The translations under genes were made by a program, and so were the position numbers. Below the pieces are notes generated by a model. That model was not told the origin of the DNA and ran no database searches. It saw only the letters and a list, made by a program, of their open reading frames with translations. Below, piece after piece: positions 50,958 to 58,891 of a DNA stretch of 64,000 bases (its first letter is position 1; the number at the start of each line of letters is the position of its first letter). The DNA comes from Candidatus Methanophagales archaeon (lineage in GTDB: Archaea > Halobacteriota > Syntropharchaeia > Alkanophagales > Methanospirareceae), in contig JANPRD010000002.1 of assembly GCA_024699715.1 (NCBI GenBank), forward strand, positions 124,001-188,000. The letters run 5' to 3'.

Positions 50958-52145
50958 ATGGTGAAAAAAGATTATGAACTGACATATTCAGGTAAAAAAC
51001 CTAAAAGAGAAATCATAAGTAAAACACCAATAGTTAATTTAGAAAAAATAAAGGACTTTGGAAAATTTCGTACTTTAAATAATTGGAATAACATGCTTAT
51101 TTTTGGGGACAATCTACCTGTGTTAAAGACTTTATTGAGTGATCCAAGTATAAAAGGTAAAATAAAACTGATCTATATAGATCCTCCATTTGCAACTAAT
51201 CACAATTTTAGAGTGGGTAAATCCAGAACAGCAACGATAAGTGCTAGTGAGGAGGATGAAACTGCTTATATAGACAGATTACATGGGTCTAAATATTTTG
51301 AGTTTTTAAGAGAACGTTTAATTTTAATGAGAGAATTATTAGCTGATGATGGTTCAATTTATGTTCATATAGATTGTAAAATAGGTCATTATGTAAAGAT
51401 TCTAATGGATGAGATATTTGGAGAAGAGAACTTCATCAATGATATTACGAGAATAAAATGTAATCCAAAGAACTTTCCCAGAAAAGCATACGGAAATATC
51501 AAGGATATGATTTTATTTTACTCAAAAACAAACAAATATATCTGGAATGATCCAAGAGAACCATATACACAGGAAGATATAGAAAAATTATTTCCAAAAA
51601 TTGATGAAAATGGGCGAAGATATACAACTGTTCCTCTTCATGCCCCTGGTGAAACTAAGAATGGTGCTACAGGAAAGTCATGGAGAGGCATGTTACCACC
51701 AAAAGGAAGGCATTGGAGATATCCCCCAGAGGTTCTTGAAGAATTGGATAAAAAGGGGTTGATTGAGTGGAGTAAAAGAGGTGTTCCCAGACTTAAAATA
51801 TATGCAGATGAATTTATCAAAAAAGGAAAAAGAAGACAAGATATTTGGGAATTTAAAGATCCACAATATCCTTCCTATCCAACAGAAAAGAATTTAGATA
51901 TGCACAAAGTTATCATAGAAGCATCATCTAACTCAGGAGATATAGTTTTGGATGCATTTGCAGGTTCAGGAACAACACTTGTTGCTGCAGAGATACTAGG
52001 TAGGAGATGGATAGGTATAGACAATTCACCATATGCTATTAAAATTTCAATAAAAAGACTCCTAAAAATGAAAAACTGCAGGTTGTTTACACTTTATAAT
52101 GCCACAGGAAAACCTTTACCTGAGACTCTCCAAGAAATCCTTTAA
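50958..52145 (+). CDS. Site-specific DNA methyltransferase (N4/N6, beta-type order)
   Basis: 395 aa. LIYIDPPFATNHNFRVG (DPPF catalytic motif IV) comes first, and VLDAFAGSGTTLVAAEILGRRWIGIDNSPYA (SAM-binding motif I) comes late, the order of beta-class amino-methyltransferases. SKYFEFLRERLILMRELLADDGSIYVHIDCKIGHYVKILMDEIFGEENFINDI is typical of type II/III methylases (YHS-like). The DNA is markedly AT-rich (many A/T-ending codons) compared with all neighbours, indicating acquisition by transfer. The stop overlaps the restriction endonuclease gene's stop, which is convergent. Confidence 0.88.
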   Translation: MVKKDYELTYSGKKPKREIISKTPIVNLEKIKDFGKFRTLNNWNNMLIFGDNLPVLKTLLSDPSIKGKIKLIYIDPPFATNHNFRVGKSRTATISASEEDETAYIDRLHGSKYFEFLRERLILMRELLADDGSIYVHIDCKIGHYVKILMDEIFGEENFINDITRIKCNPKNFPRKAYGNIKDMILFYSKTNKYIWNDPREPYTQEDIEKLFPKIDENGRRYTTVPLHAPGETKNGATGKSWRGMLPPKGRHWRYPPEVLEELDKKGLIEWSKRGVPRLKIYADEFIKKGKRRQDIWEFKDPQYPSYPTEKNLDMHKVIIEASSNSGDIVLDAFAGSGTTLVAAEILGRRWIGIDNSPYAIKISIKRLLKMKNCRLFTLYNATGKPLPETLQEIL

Positions 52146-52900
52146 TAAGAGTGACTTAAAGCTATTTCATCATCTTTTAATTCACGCACTATTCTTGACA
52201 TTTTGTTCCTAGTTTCTAACCAGAGAACACCATCCAATACTGCTATTCTAATCGCATTACCCTTTTCACTCCTAATAAGTCTAAGCGCATCTTCAAATTG
52301 TTCATTTTGATGTCCGCCAAAATCCGTCAGAAATTTTGCTTCTCCAATTATAAATTTATCATTCACTTTCGCAACAAAATCTGGATTTTTCTCCAATTCG
52401 CATTTTAGCACATCGTTGGCAAAAATTCTTAACTTTTTATCACTTCCTTTTAGAAACGCTATCCCCTCTTTAAAAGTAATAAACTGATTGCTGTCTAGGA
52501 ATGGATAGCCAAGCTTTAGTAACCAATTTTTGAACATAGGACCCAGTTGACGATTAAATTCTTTTGGTTCTTCACACCGTTCAACAAGTTCTTCGAAACT
52601 CATAGCGAGCAACTTATTACCTATTCTCTCAACAGTTTTAGGATTAAGCTCTAAAAATCTTTCACCTCCTCTTCTTAGGAAGGCTATGTATGGATCTTTG
52701 ATTGGAAATTTTTCTAATTCTAAAAGCTCTTCTATAAGTTTTATTTTGTCTTTTTGTTCATAGGCTTGCTTTATTTTATGTTTTGCGTTATCTGGTATCT
52801 CTCTTCTTTCTTCTACAGTTGGTGTGTAAATCTCACTCAACTTATCTAAATATCCATGAGAGTTTGCTATTTCTATACTTCTCTTGACCCATACATTCAT
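52142..52900 (-). CDS. Type II restriction endonuclease, PD-(D/E)XK type (partner of the methylase)
   Basis: 252 aa. The catalytic motif is PDFVAKVNDKFIIGEAKF, with P173-D174 and E187-x-K189. The C-terminal region has EDALRLIRSEKGNAIRIAVLDGVLWLETRNKMSRIVRE. The first 150 residues are helical and charged, with no recognised domain. It is convergent with the methylase, overlapping by four bases, and shares its AT-rich composition. Convergent methylase/endonuclease pairs of this kind make a type II restriction system. Its target sequence is unknown. Confidence 0.78.
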   Translation of the reverse strand: MNVWVKRSIEIANSHGYLDKLSEIYTPTVEERREIPDNAKHKIKQAYEQKDKIKLIEELLELEKFPIKDPYIAFLRRGGERFLELNPKTVERIGNKLLAMSFEELVERCEEPKEFNRQLGPMFKNWLLKLGYPFLDSNQFITFKEGIAFLKGSDKKLRIFANDVLKCELEKNPDFVAKVNDKFIIGEAKFLTDFGGHQNEQFEDALRLIRSEKGNAIRIAVLDGVLWLETRNKMSRIVRELKDDEIALSHSY

Positions 52901-53070
52901 TTTAACTCACCTAAGGATTACAACAAAATATCACATTTTTGCAATACCTTAAGGTTCAACAAAACCGTTTCTGCGAGCATTTCCGTCGCAACATTATTTC
53001 CGCTCCTTTATAGCGATGCCCTGCTTGCTCTGCGTCCATATTTTACCTGATTTTCCTGTTGTCGTTGCTT

Positions 53071-53913
53071 TCACTTCTTCACGATATGCACGCCAACAAT
53101 CATCGGATATGCGCCGAATTCGAGGTCTTCAACGCCGTAATCTGTGTGAGTAAGACCGATTGCGAAGTATGTGATGTTTTTTCTTAGCATTCTGCGTATT
53201 CTCCACTTGTATGTCCAGCGGTGTTTCGCCCTCATTTCGTCCCAAAGTTTGTAGAAGTCCGAGCATCTGCATGACCATTTTCGGTATATGCGACCTGAGG
53301 CGTCTTGAAATGAAATGTGTATGTATTCCTCGTGGCTACGCTCCCTTTCACTCATCTCGCCTCTCTTCCCTCTTCTGTCGCCTTTCGTTGCACGCTCCTC
53401 GTGAATGCGAAGGATTCTTCTCGGTTTTATTAAGCCGAGTGTTCTGCCGGATTTGAAAACCGCCTCAACAGATGGGTCAGTGTGCTTCTCAAGGAATTCC
53501 CTGCGCTCTTCTTCGTTGAGTTCTCTGAGGATGCCATCGCAGTGAACGAAGAAGCGGTCTTCCTTTCTTGCTCTGCGACCTCGCCAAGCATCCACATATA
53601 TGCGACTCACGCAAAGGTTCTTGAATCTCGGCTTACCTTCGGAGAGCATCTCGCCCTCGTAAATGCTCTGCGGTCTCAGCCAGTTGCCTGCGGTGTCAAT
53701 CCCAGCAACGCACACTTTACCCTTCTCGGGTCTTGCGACTGCAAGCACCGTAATGTCAACAGGCTTCCAAGCACGCAACGCTTTCACTTCCGCTACGATT
53801 TTCTCAATATGTGAGTAAGTGGAGACTTTCAGCCGACGCACAGCACCTACTCTCACATCGCTCACACCGCTCACATCGCTCCCCTTCCGCTTCTCCGCCA
53901 GTAACGAAGACAA
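53071..53913 (-). CDS. DuOB-like (dual OB-fold) protein of unknown function
   Basis: 280 aa. VDITVLAVARPEKGKVCVAGIDTAGNWLRPQSI and SGRTLGLIKPRRILRIHEE fit the dual-OB domain proteins, some of which sit beside defence systems. The C-terminus SCRCSDFYKLWDEMRAKHRWTYKWRIRRMLRKNITYFAIGLTHTD continues the fold. A basic/acidic linker (RGKRGEMSERERSHEEY) looks inserted. The first 45 residues have uncertain start: the frame overlaps the neighbouring OB-fold gene by 43 bases and RLKVSTYSHIEKIVAEVKAL may belong to it. Its composition is host-like, not AT-rich. Confidence 0.55.
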   Translation of the reverse strand: MSSLLAEKRKGSDVSGVSDVRVGAVRRLKVSTYSHIEKIVAEVKALRAWKPVDITVLAVARPEKGKVCVAGIDTAGNWLRPQSIYEGEMLSEGKPRFKNLCVSRIYVDAWRGRRARKEDRFFVHCDGILRELNEEERREFLEKHTDPSVEAVFKSGRTLGLIKPRRILRIHEERATKGDRRGKRGEMSERERSHEEYIHISFQDASGRIYRKWSCRCSDFYKLWDEMRAKHRWTYKWRIRRMLRKNITYFAIGLTHTDYGVEDLEFGAYPMIVGVHIVKK

Positions 53914-54158
53914 CGAAACAGGCGCAGGAGAGGAGGCTCACTGCCGGCGGCATCTACGCCACTGAACTCGTAAGCGTTTTTTATTTTCAGCACATCACCC
54001 ACTCGCACATCTCTCAAAACGAATTCCGCATGCTCGCCCCAGAAAGAAACTCGTTTGTATTCATGCTCGTCTGCGAGAATCGCATCCACAACGATTTCTC
54101 CCGAAACCTCTCTCAAAGGCAGTATTCGCAAGACCTTTCCAGTGAAATCAACGAACAT
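53871..54158 (-). CDS. Short OB-fold protein, possibly the N-terminal half of the next gene
   Basis: 95 aa. MFVDFTGKVLRILPLREVSGEIVVDAILADEHEYKRVSFWGEHAEFVLRDVRVGDVLKIKNAYEF is an OB-fold like single-stranded-DNA-binding RPA domains (central beta barrel with W). After GVDAAGSEPPLLR the sequence becomes basic and stops at GRGAM. A frame change near 53880-53920 joining it to RRLKVSTYSHIEKI of the downstream gene would complete an OB fold, so the two could be one broken gene. Confidence 0.45.
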   Translation of the reverse strand: MFVDFTGKVLRILPLREVSGEIVVDAILADEHEYKRVSFWGEHAEFVLRDVRVGDVLKIKNAYEFSGVDAAGSEPPLLRLFRCLRYWRRSGRGAM

Positions 54159-54236
54159 ACCACGACGCTGCTCTGTCGACGGATGGGAGAATTTGCAGGA
54201 GGCATTTCATTTCAATTCAAAAAATAAAGAAAAAGT

Positions 54237-54794
54237 ATGAGCATACCGGAGATGCATCGGAAAGAAGCGAGAAGGAAGCACTTCAAATGTGCGGTTCTCA
54301 CGATAAGCACATCAAAGGCGAAGAAAGCGGAAGAAATGCGAATGAGCGGTCGTTCAGAGCTGAATCCTGCTGAAATCGGCGATGTTTCAGGCGAGATTGC
54401 GTTGAAACTGCTTTCTGAAAGCGGACATGAGGTCGTCCTTTACGATGTTTTGCCAGACGAGAGGGAGCGAATAAGAGAGGCGGTTGAGCGTGCTTTGAGC
54501 AGTGATGCTGAAGTTGTCGTCACGACTGGAGGAACAGGTCTCGCAAGTAGCGATGTCACGATTGAAGTCGTTGCGGAGATGTTTGAGAAGCATATTCCAG
54601 GATTCGGCGAGATATTCAGGCTGAAAAGCTACGAGAATGTTGGAACTGCAGCGATTTTAAGCAGGGCGATTGCAGGTGTTGTCGCAGGTAAAGTGATTTT
54701 CTGCCTGCCAGGCTCGCCAAGTGCAGTTGAACTTGCCTTGAAAGAGATAATTTTAAAGGAATTGCCTCATATTATGAAGCATGTGCGGGAATAG
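54237..54794 (+). CDS. moaB: Molybdenum cofactor biosynthesis protein MoaB/MogA
   Basis: 185 aa. CAVLTISTSKAKKAE (start of the Rossmann-like fold), GDVSGEIALKLLSESGHEVVLYDVLPDERERIREAVERAL, VVVTTGGTGLASSDVTIEVVAEMFEKHIPGFGEIFRLKSYENVGTAAILSRAIAGVVAGKVIFCLPGSPSAVELALKEII match the MoaB/MogA family, which adenylates molybdopterin. The GGTGxxxxDxT loop and PGSP motif are intact. A Arg/Met/Glu insert (EEMRMSGRSELNPAEI) sits where the family has a short loop. Formylmethanofuran dehydrogenase and related enzymes need this cofactor. Confidence 0.9.
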   Translation: MSIPEMHRKEARRKHFKCAVLTISTSKAKKAEEMRMSGRSELNPAEIGDVSGEIALKLLSESGHEVVLYDVLPDERERIREAVERALSSDAEVVVTTGGTGLASSDVTIEVVAEMFEKHIPGFGEIFRLKSYENVGTAAILSRAIAGVVAGKVIFCLPGSPSAVELALKEIILKELPHIMKHVRE

Positions 54795-54813
54795 TTTGAG
54801 CAATTTGCATCAC

Positions 54814-55125
54814 TCAACCCTCGTCAAATCTGAACAGGAATTTCTCAAGATGTTTCACTTTTCCCGCTGAAATTTCAACGCCTTCCTCACGAAGAAGCCT
54901 CTCCTTCTCCTCAACGCCCCTGCTGTATCCGCCGATTTCTCCAGAGCTGCGGACAACACGATGGCAAGGCACGACGACAGGATGCGGATTCCTCGCCAGT
55001 GCTTGACCCACCGCACGGGCATACCGCTTTGAGCCTCTCAATTTCATCGCTATCTCACCGTAAGTTACGACCCTCCCTCTCGGTATCTTCTTCACCAACT
55101 CCCAAACCTCCTCATCAAATTTCAT
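54814..55125 (-). CDS. ogt: Methylated-DNA-protein-cysteine methyltransferase (Ogt/AGT)
   Basis: 103 aa. IPRGRVVTYGEIAMKLRGSKRYARAVGQALARNPHPVVVPCHRVVRSSGEIGGYSRGVEEKERLLREEG contains the PCHR active site whose Cys accepts the O6-alkyl group from guanine, and the following VVRSSGEIGGYS turn. It lacks the N-terminal domain of longer AGTs, like small archaeal homologues. It is a suicide DNA-repair protein. It is convergent with moaB, 19 bases between stops. Confidence 0.9.
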   Translation of the reverse strand: MKFDEEVWELVKKIPRGRVVTYGEIAMKLRGSKRYARAVGQALARNPHPVVVPCHRVVRSSGEIGGYSRGVEEKERLLREEGVEISAGKVKHLEKFLFRFDEG

Positions 55126-55219
55126 GGAACTAGTGGCACACCCCCACCACTAACCCTTCATTTGAGGGAAAGCGTAAGATTTATATCTTATGGGCATGAA
55201 GCTTTGGTCGTGGCTCACA

Positions 55220-56179
55220 TTAACGACCCAAACGCTCACGCAGAGCCGCAATAATTATGGGAAGAGCGATTGTAGCATCGCAGTAAACGGTGACAGCCTT
55301 CGCATTCTCACGCAATTTTCCCCAAGAGATTGCCTCTTCAAGCGTTGCACCGCTCAAGCTGCCGTCTTCGGGCGTTTTCGTTGTGATTTGGATGGCGTAG
55401 TCAAAGCCACCACGAGGAGCAACGAGTGCGGTCTGCAAAATGAAGTTCTTAGGGACGCCACCGCCCAAAATTACGACGCCTGCTCTTGATGCGTTGCAGT
55501 AAATCTCGTTAATCTCACGCAAATCCTCAAAAGCATCCACATTCAGCGGCGAAATCTGCTTGAAAATGAAAGCATGCAGTCCAATAATTGAATCTGCGAG
55601 TGCAGGGCAGAAGACAGGAATGCCATTTTCAAACGCAACTCGCAATATTGAGCCTTCATCCTTTATATTTCTCCCTATTTCCGTCAGCAGTTCTCTTATG
55701 CTATACCTCCTGCTGTGGTCAAGTTTCTCAAAAGTGCGGTGCAAGAAGTCTTCAAGCGCTGCGAAAGCAGAATCCTTCACGACAACATCGTAAATCCTAC
55801 TCACTCCCTGCTCTCGCAGTTTCGCATCTCGCTCTTTGCCTTCGCAACGCTCTTCCTCGCAACAAAAATAGTGGTGCTCGCCGAGAGCCTCAAGGATGTC
55901 GTGGACGAGGTTCGCACCCGTCGTGACGAGAACATCCACAAAACGAAGGCGGAGCATCTCCGCAAGCACAGGGCGCATCCCTGCGGGGACAAGTGCGCCT
56001 GCAAGCCCCAGAAACTTCGTTGCCTTCGCCTTGAGCATTTCCTCGTAAATGTCAACAGCGTGGGCGAGCCTGCGAGCGCCGAACGCACACCCTCGCATTC
56101 CGCACACAAGCTCATTTACGCTCATTCCCTTGCGGACACTGATGCCTCGCACCGCATTCTCTTCCTCAAAGCCCTCCAT
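55220..56179 (-). CDS. dys: Deoxyhypusine synthase
   Basis: 319 aa. It transfers the aminobutyl group of spermidine to aIF5A lysine. LAGALVPAGMRPVLAEMLRLRFVDVLVTTGANLVHD, PVFCPALADSIIGL, LGGGVPKNFILQTALV, GGFDYAIQITT, PEDGSLSGATLEEAISWGKL (active-site lysine in SWGK) and CDATIALPIIIAAL are diagnostic. Length is normal for archaea. It is divergent from tRNA-Pro, with 51 bases between. Confidence 0.94.
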   Translation of the reverse strand: MEGFEEENAVRGISVRKGMSVNELVCGMRGCAFGARRLAHAVDIYEEMLKAKATKFLGLAGALVPAGMRPVLAEMLRLRFVDVLVTTGANLVHDILEALGEHHYFCCEEERCEGKERDAKLREQGVSRIYDVVVKDSAFAALEDFLHRTFEKLDHSRRYSIRELLTEIGRNIKDEGSILRVAFENGIPVFCPALADSIIGLHAFIFKQISPLNVDAFEDLREINEIYCNASRAGVVILGGGVPKNFILQTALVAPRGGFDYAIQITTKTPEDGSLSGATLEEAISWGKLRENAKAVTVYCDATIALPIIIAALRERLGR

Positions 56180-56230
56180 TCTTTAAAATTGAAAAGTTCT
56201 TTTAAAGGTGCGTTCAAAGAAGAATTGAGC

Positions 56231-56303
56231 GGGGCTGTGGGGTAGCCAGGGAGCCTCCCAGCTTGGGGTGCTGGTGACCCGAGTTCAAATCTCGGCAGCC
56301 CCA
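56231..56303 (+). tRNA. tRNA-Pro (GGG)
   Basis: Acceptor GGGGCTG pairs with CAGCCCC, discriminator A, no CCA encoded. Anticodon stem CCAGC/GCTGG encloses the loop TTGGGGT, anticodon GGG. The T-arm has GAGTTCAAATCTC. No intron. It lies 45 bases before the atpC start. Confidence 0.92.
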
Positions 56304-56348
56304 TTAAAGAAAAGCGGAAGGCGAAAGAAGGAGGAAGGAGCGGGTGCT

Positions 56349-57383
56349 ATGAGCGTTGCGAAGTATGCGTATGCGTATGCTCGTGTGCGAGTTCGGCTTG
56401 CTGAGTGCCTCTCTGCTGGAAAGTTGAGGTCGCTCGCTGAAGCGAAGGATTGGTCGGAATTCTTCTCCTCGCTCCTTGACAGCGGCTACAAAGAGCGTCT
56501 TGCGAGGCTCACACCGGAGAAAGCAGACACGAGAACGCTTGAAATTGCGCTAAGAGAGGACTTGGTCGCAGCATACGAGATGGTTCTACGCTCCGTTCAT
56601 GCGAAAAAACTGCGAAATTTCTTCTATGAACTCTTCAGAAGGCTTGAAGTAAAGAATTTAAAGGCTCTACTGCGGGCAAAAATGCGAGGATTTCCCGTTG
56701 ACACTTCCTCTTTTTACCCCGTTGAAGGCTTTTTCAAGCGTAGAATCAGCGCACTCGCAGATGCGGAATCGCTTGACGCCCTCTTGAACCGCCTAAATGA
56801 ACCTTACAAGAGCGTTCTTCATGCACACATTGCCTCAGGAAACATTTTAGTGCTGGAGCATGCGTTAGATGAGGAAATATACGGGGCGATTTTTGAGCGT
56901 GCAAAACAACTTTCGGCTGAAGATGAGCGAATTGTGCATTCTTTAGTGGGTTCGGAGATAGATATTGTGAACATTATGACGATTTTAAGGTGCAAAAAGG
57001 ACGGAATTCCAGCGGAAGAAATGCGAAATCTCTTCCTTCTGCCGCAATTTGCGTTCAAGTTCAAGCAGGAGGATGCTCGTGATGCGATTTTTGCTGAAAA
57101 TGTCGCAGATGCGGTCCAGTCGCTACCCGAAGATTTCAAATTTCTTGAGGAATCGCTTGCTGAATATGAGGTTGAAAATTCACTCGTTCCATTTGAAAAT
57201 GCGTTATGGCGAAATTTTTACGAGCATGTGCGAGATGTTTTGAGAGGGTATCCACTGAATATCGGCACAATAGTAGGATTTTTATATCTGAAAGAGATGG
57301 AAATAAGGAATATTCGTGCTATTGCTGTGTGCAAAGAGCATGGAATACCGAGTGAGAATGTGATGAAAATGGTCTTCTTTTGA
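56349..57383 (+). CDS. atpC: A-type ATP synthase subunit C
   Basis: 344 aa from ATG 56349 (MSVAKYAYAYARVRVRLAECLSAGKLRSLAEAKDWSEFFSSLLDSGYKE). The all-helical body with VKNLKALLRAKMRG and the C-terminal NIGTIVGFLYLKEMEIRNIRAIAVCKEHGIPSENVMKMV is the archaeal V/A-type C (d-like) subunit, which connects the rotor c ring to the central stalk. The other Aha subunits are not next to it; a DUF116 gene follows, and a tRNA precedes. Detached atpC is unusual since the archaeal operon is normally contiguous. Confidence 0.88.
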   Translation: MSVAKYAYAYARVRVRLAECLSAGKLRSLAEAKDWSEFFSSLLDSGYKERLARLTPEKADTRTLEIALREDLVAAYEMVLRSVHAKKLRNFFYELFRRLEVKNLKALLRAKMRGFPVDTSSFYPVEGFFKRRISALADAESLDALLNRLNEPYKSVLHAHIASGNILVLEHALDEEIYGAIFERAKQLSAEDERIVHSLVGSEIDIVNIMTILRCKKDGIPAEEMRNLFLLPQFAFKFKQEDARDAIFAENVADAVQSLPEDFKFLEESLAEYEVENSLVPFENALWRNFYEHVRDVLRGYPLNIGTIVGFLYLKEMEIRNIRAIAVCKEHGIPSENVMKMVFF

Positions 57384-57456
57384 TTTTCCCCTTTTCCTTT
57401 TCGTTTTTGTTGTGCTTAAGTGTTGTTTGCATGTGCGGTGCAGTGCGAGGCGGGAA

Positions 57457-58122
57457 ATGCCGTCGTTTCTTGCACTTTTGGGCGAGGTTTTTCTGCTTCT
57501 CGTTCTCTGCTTTTTCTTCGTTTTACTGTTTGCATCTTGCATCGTCTTTCTGCACCGTGAGTGTTTTCCGAGATTCTCGCTTTTTCTGCTTTCGCTCTTT
57601 CACCGTCCTTTGAAGATGCTTCTCGGTTATTTCCGCATGAATCCCGCATTAGTTGATGAAATAGGCGTTTCTTTAATGAATTCTGTGTATTGGGATGCGT
57701 ATTGCAGCACGCCTTTAAGCAAAAGAATGCTATTTTTACCGCAATGTCTCCGCTCTTTGAGTTGTCCTGCACATGTTTCTCCGCTCAAAGGGGTGGAATG
57801 CGAGGAATGCGGCTCATGCGTCATTTCGGAATTGAAGAAGTTGTGCGATGAGCATCGCATCAAAATATGCATCGCTCCCGGCGGTGAGTTTGTGAAGCGT
57901 GCGGTTGAAAGGGAGCGTCCAGAGGCGGCTGTGGGCGTCGCATGCCCTCATGACCTCTACGAGACGATGCGGGCGGTCTCTGCGAGAGGCATACCAATGG
58001 TCGGCGTCTTGCTCTTGCGAAGCGGGTGCGTCTCCACCGATGTGGATGCAGAGCTGCTCAAGGCGGTGCTTCTCGCCTCGCATGCGAAGCGGAGCAAACA
58101 GCAGCAAAAACGGCAGCAGTAG
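57457..58122 (+). CDS. DUF116 domain protein
   Basis: 221 aa from ATG 57457, with one N-terminal membrane segment (FLALLGEVFLLLVLCFFFVLLFASCIVFL). The family core is VSLMNSVYWDAYCSTPLSKRMLFLPQCLRSLSCPAHVSPLKGVECEECGSCVISELKKLCDEHRIKICIAPGGEFVKRAVERERPEAAVGVACPHDLYETMRAVSARGIPMVGVLLLRSGCVSTDVD, with a Cys cluster (CPAH...CEECGSC) that could bind metal. The role is unknown. It follows atpC on the same strand, 73 bases away. Confidence 0.8.
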   Translation: MPSFLALLGEVFLLLVLCFFFVLLFASCIVFLHRECFPRFSLFLLSLFHRPLKMLLGYFRMNPALVDEIGVSLMNSVYWDAYCSTPLSKRMLFLPQCLRSLSCPAHVSPLKGVECEECGSCVISELKKLCDEHRIKICIAPGGEFVKRAVERERPEAAVGVACPHDLYETMRAVSARGIPMVGVLLLRSGCVSTDVDAELLKAVLLASHAKRSKQQQKRQQ

Positions 58123-58191
58123 TAGGAAGGGGAAAAACAAAAGTAGGCGTAAGGGAAAAGCGTAGGAAATAGCGGTAAGAAATTCAAAATT

Positions 58192-58806
58192 TCACCTTTT
58201 CAGAATTAATATAGTGGCATCGTCATCCGCTTTACCATGCTCTTTCATTATTTTCATAGCCATTTCTCTCAAATTTTCACTCAAATATTCCGAAGCAATG
58301 AAATGTCCGACGCCATCTGTGTTCATTACGAGCCATCCGCTCATGAATTCGTATGTGAATACCTTGAAATGTCGCAGATTCCAACCGAGAACGCCACTTG
58401 CGGAGAATAGATGTCGCTGAAGTTTTTCGCCCCTCTCGTTATTTTCGCTTACTATCTGTGCGGATATGTTTCCAACGCCTACGAATGCGATTCTGCCGTC
58501 TGAAATCTTTGAAATTGAAGCAACCGCTCCTCTCGTCCCGCTCAAAGCACTGTGAACGCCACGCACTATTTTATCTAAAGGCAGATTTTTATGCGACTTT
58601 ATGAAATTTACCGCAACTTCACTCGCTTCTTCCGCCTTTTTTCCATGCCCAAGTCCATCAACAACCGCAATAATTATGTTATTTCCGTCGCATTCTTCCA
58701 CTAAACATGCATCCCCGCAGTGTTCTTCCCCCTTCTTCGCCCTTGAATATGAGAATATTCGTATGTCTCCAAACCTTTTCTCACATTCTTTTACCTTCAC
58801 CATCAT
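58192..58806 (-). CDS. PP2C/SpoIIE-type phosphatase, RsbX-like
   Basis: 204 aa. HCGDACLVEECDGNNIIIAVVDGLGHGKKAEEASEVAVNFI, DGRIAFVGVGNISAQIV, LVMNTDGVGHFIA and GKADDDATILILKR form the SpoIIE/PP2C phosphatase fold with the metal aspartates (DGxGHG, NTDG, DDDA). It is RsbX-sized (RsbX is about 200 aa) and lacks the N-terminal domain of RsbU. RsbX dephosphorylates the stressosome proteins RsbS/RsbR. It is the last gene of the operon, 85 bases after the kinase. Confidence 0.8.
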   Translation of the reverse strand: MMVKVKECEKRFGDIRIFSYSRAKKGEEHCGDACLVEECDGNNIIIAVVDGLGHGKKAEEASEVAVNFIKSHKNLPLDKIVRGVHSALSGTRGAVASISKISDGRIAFVGVGNISAQIVSENNERGEKLQRHLFSASGVLGWNLRHFKVFTYEFMSGWLVMNTDGVGHFIASEYLSENLREMAMKIMKEHGKADDDATILILKR

Positions 58807-58891
58807 TTTTCATTTCTCCCTGTTTTCCTTCACGCTCCCTCCTCTTCCTACCTCTTCCCACCTCTTCCTTTCGCCTCCCGATGCATGCCTG

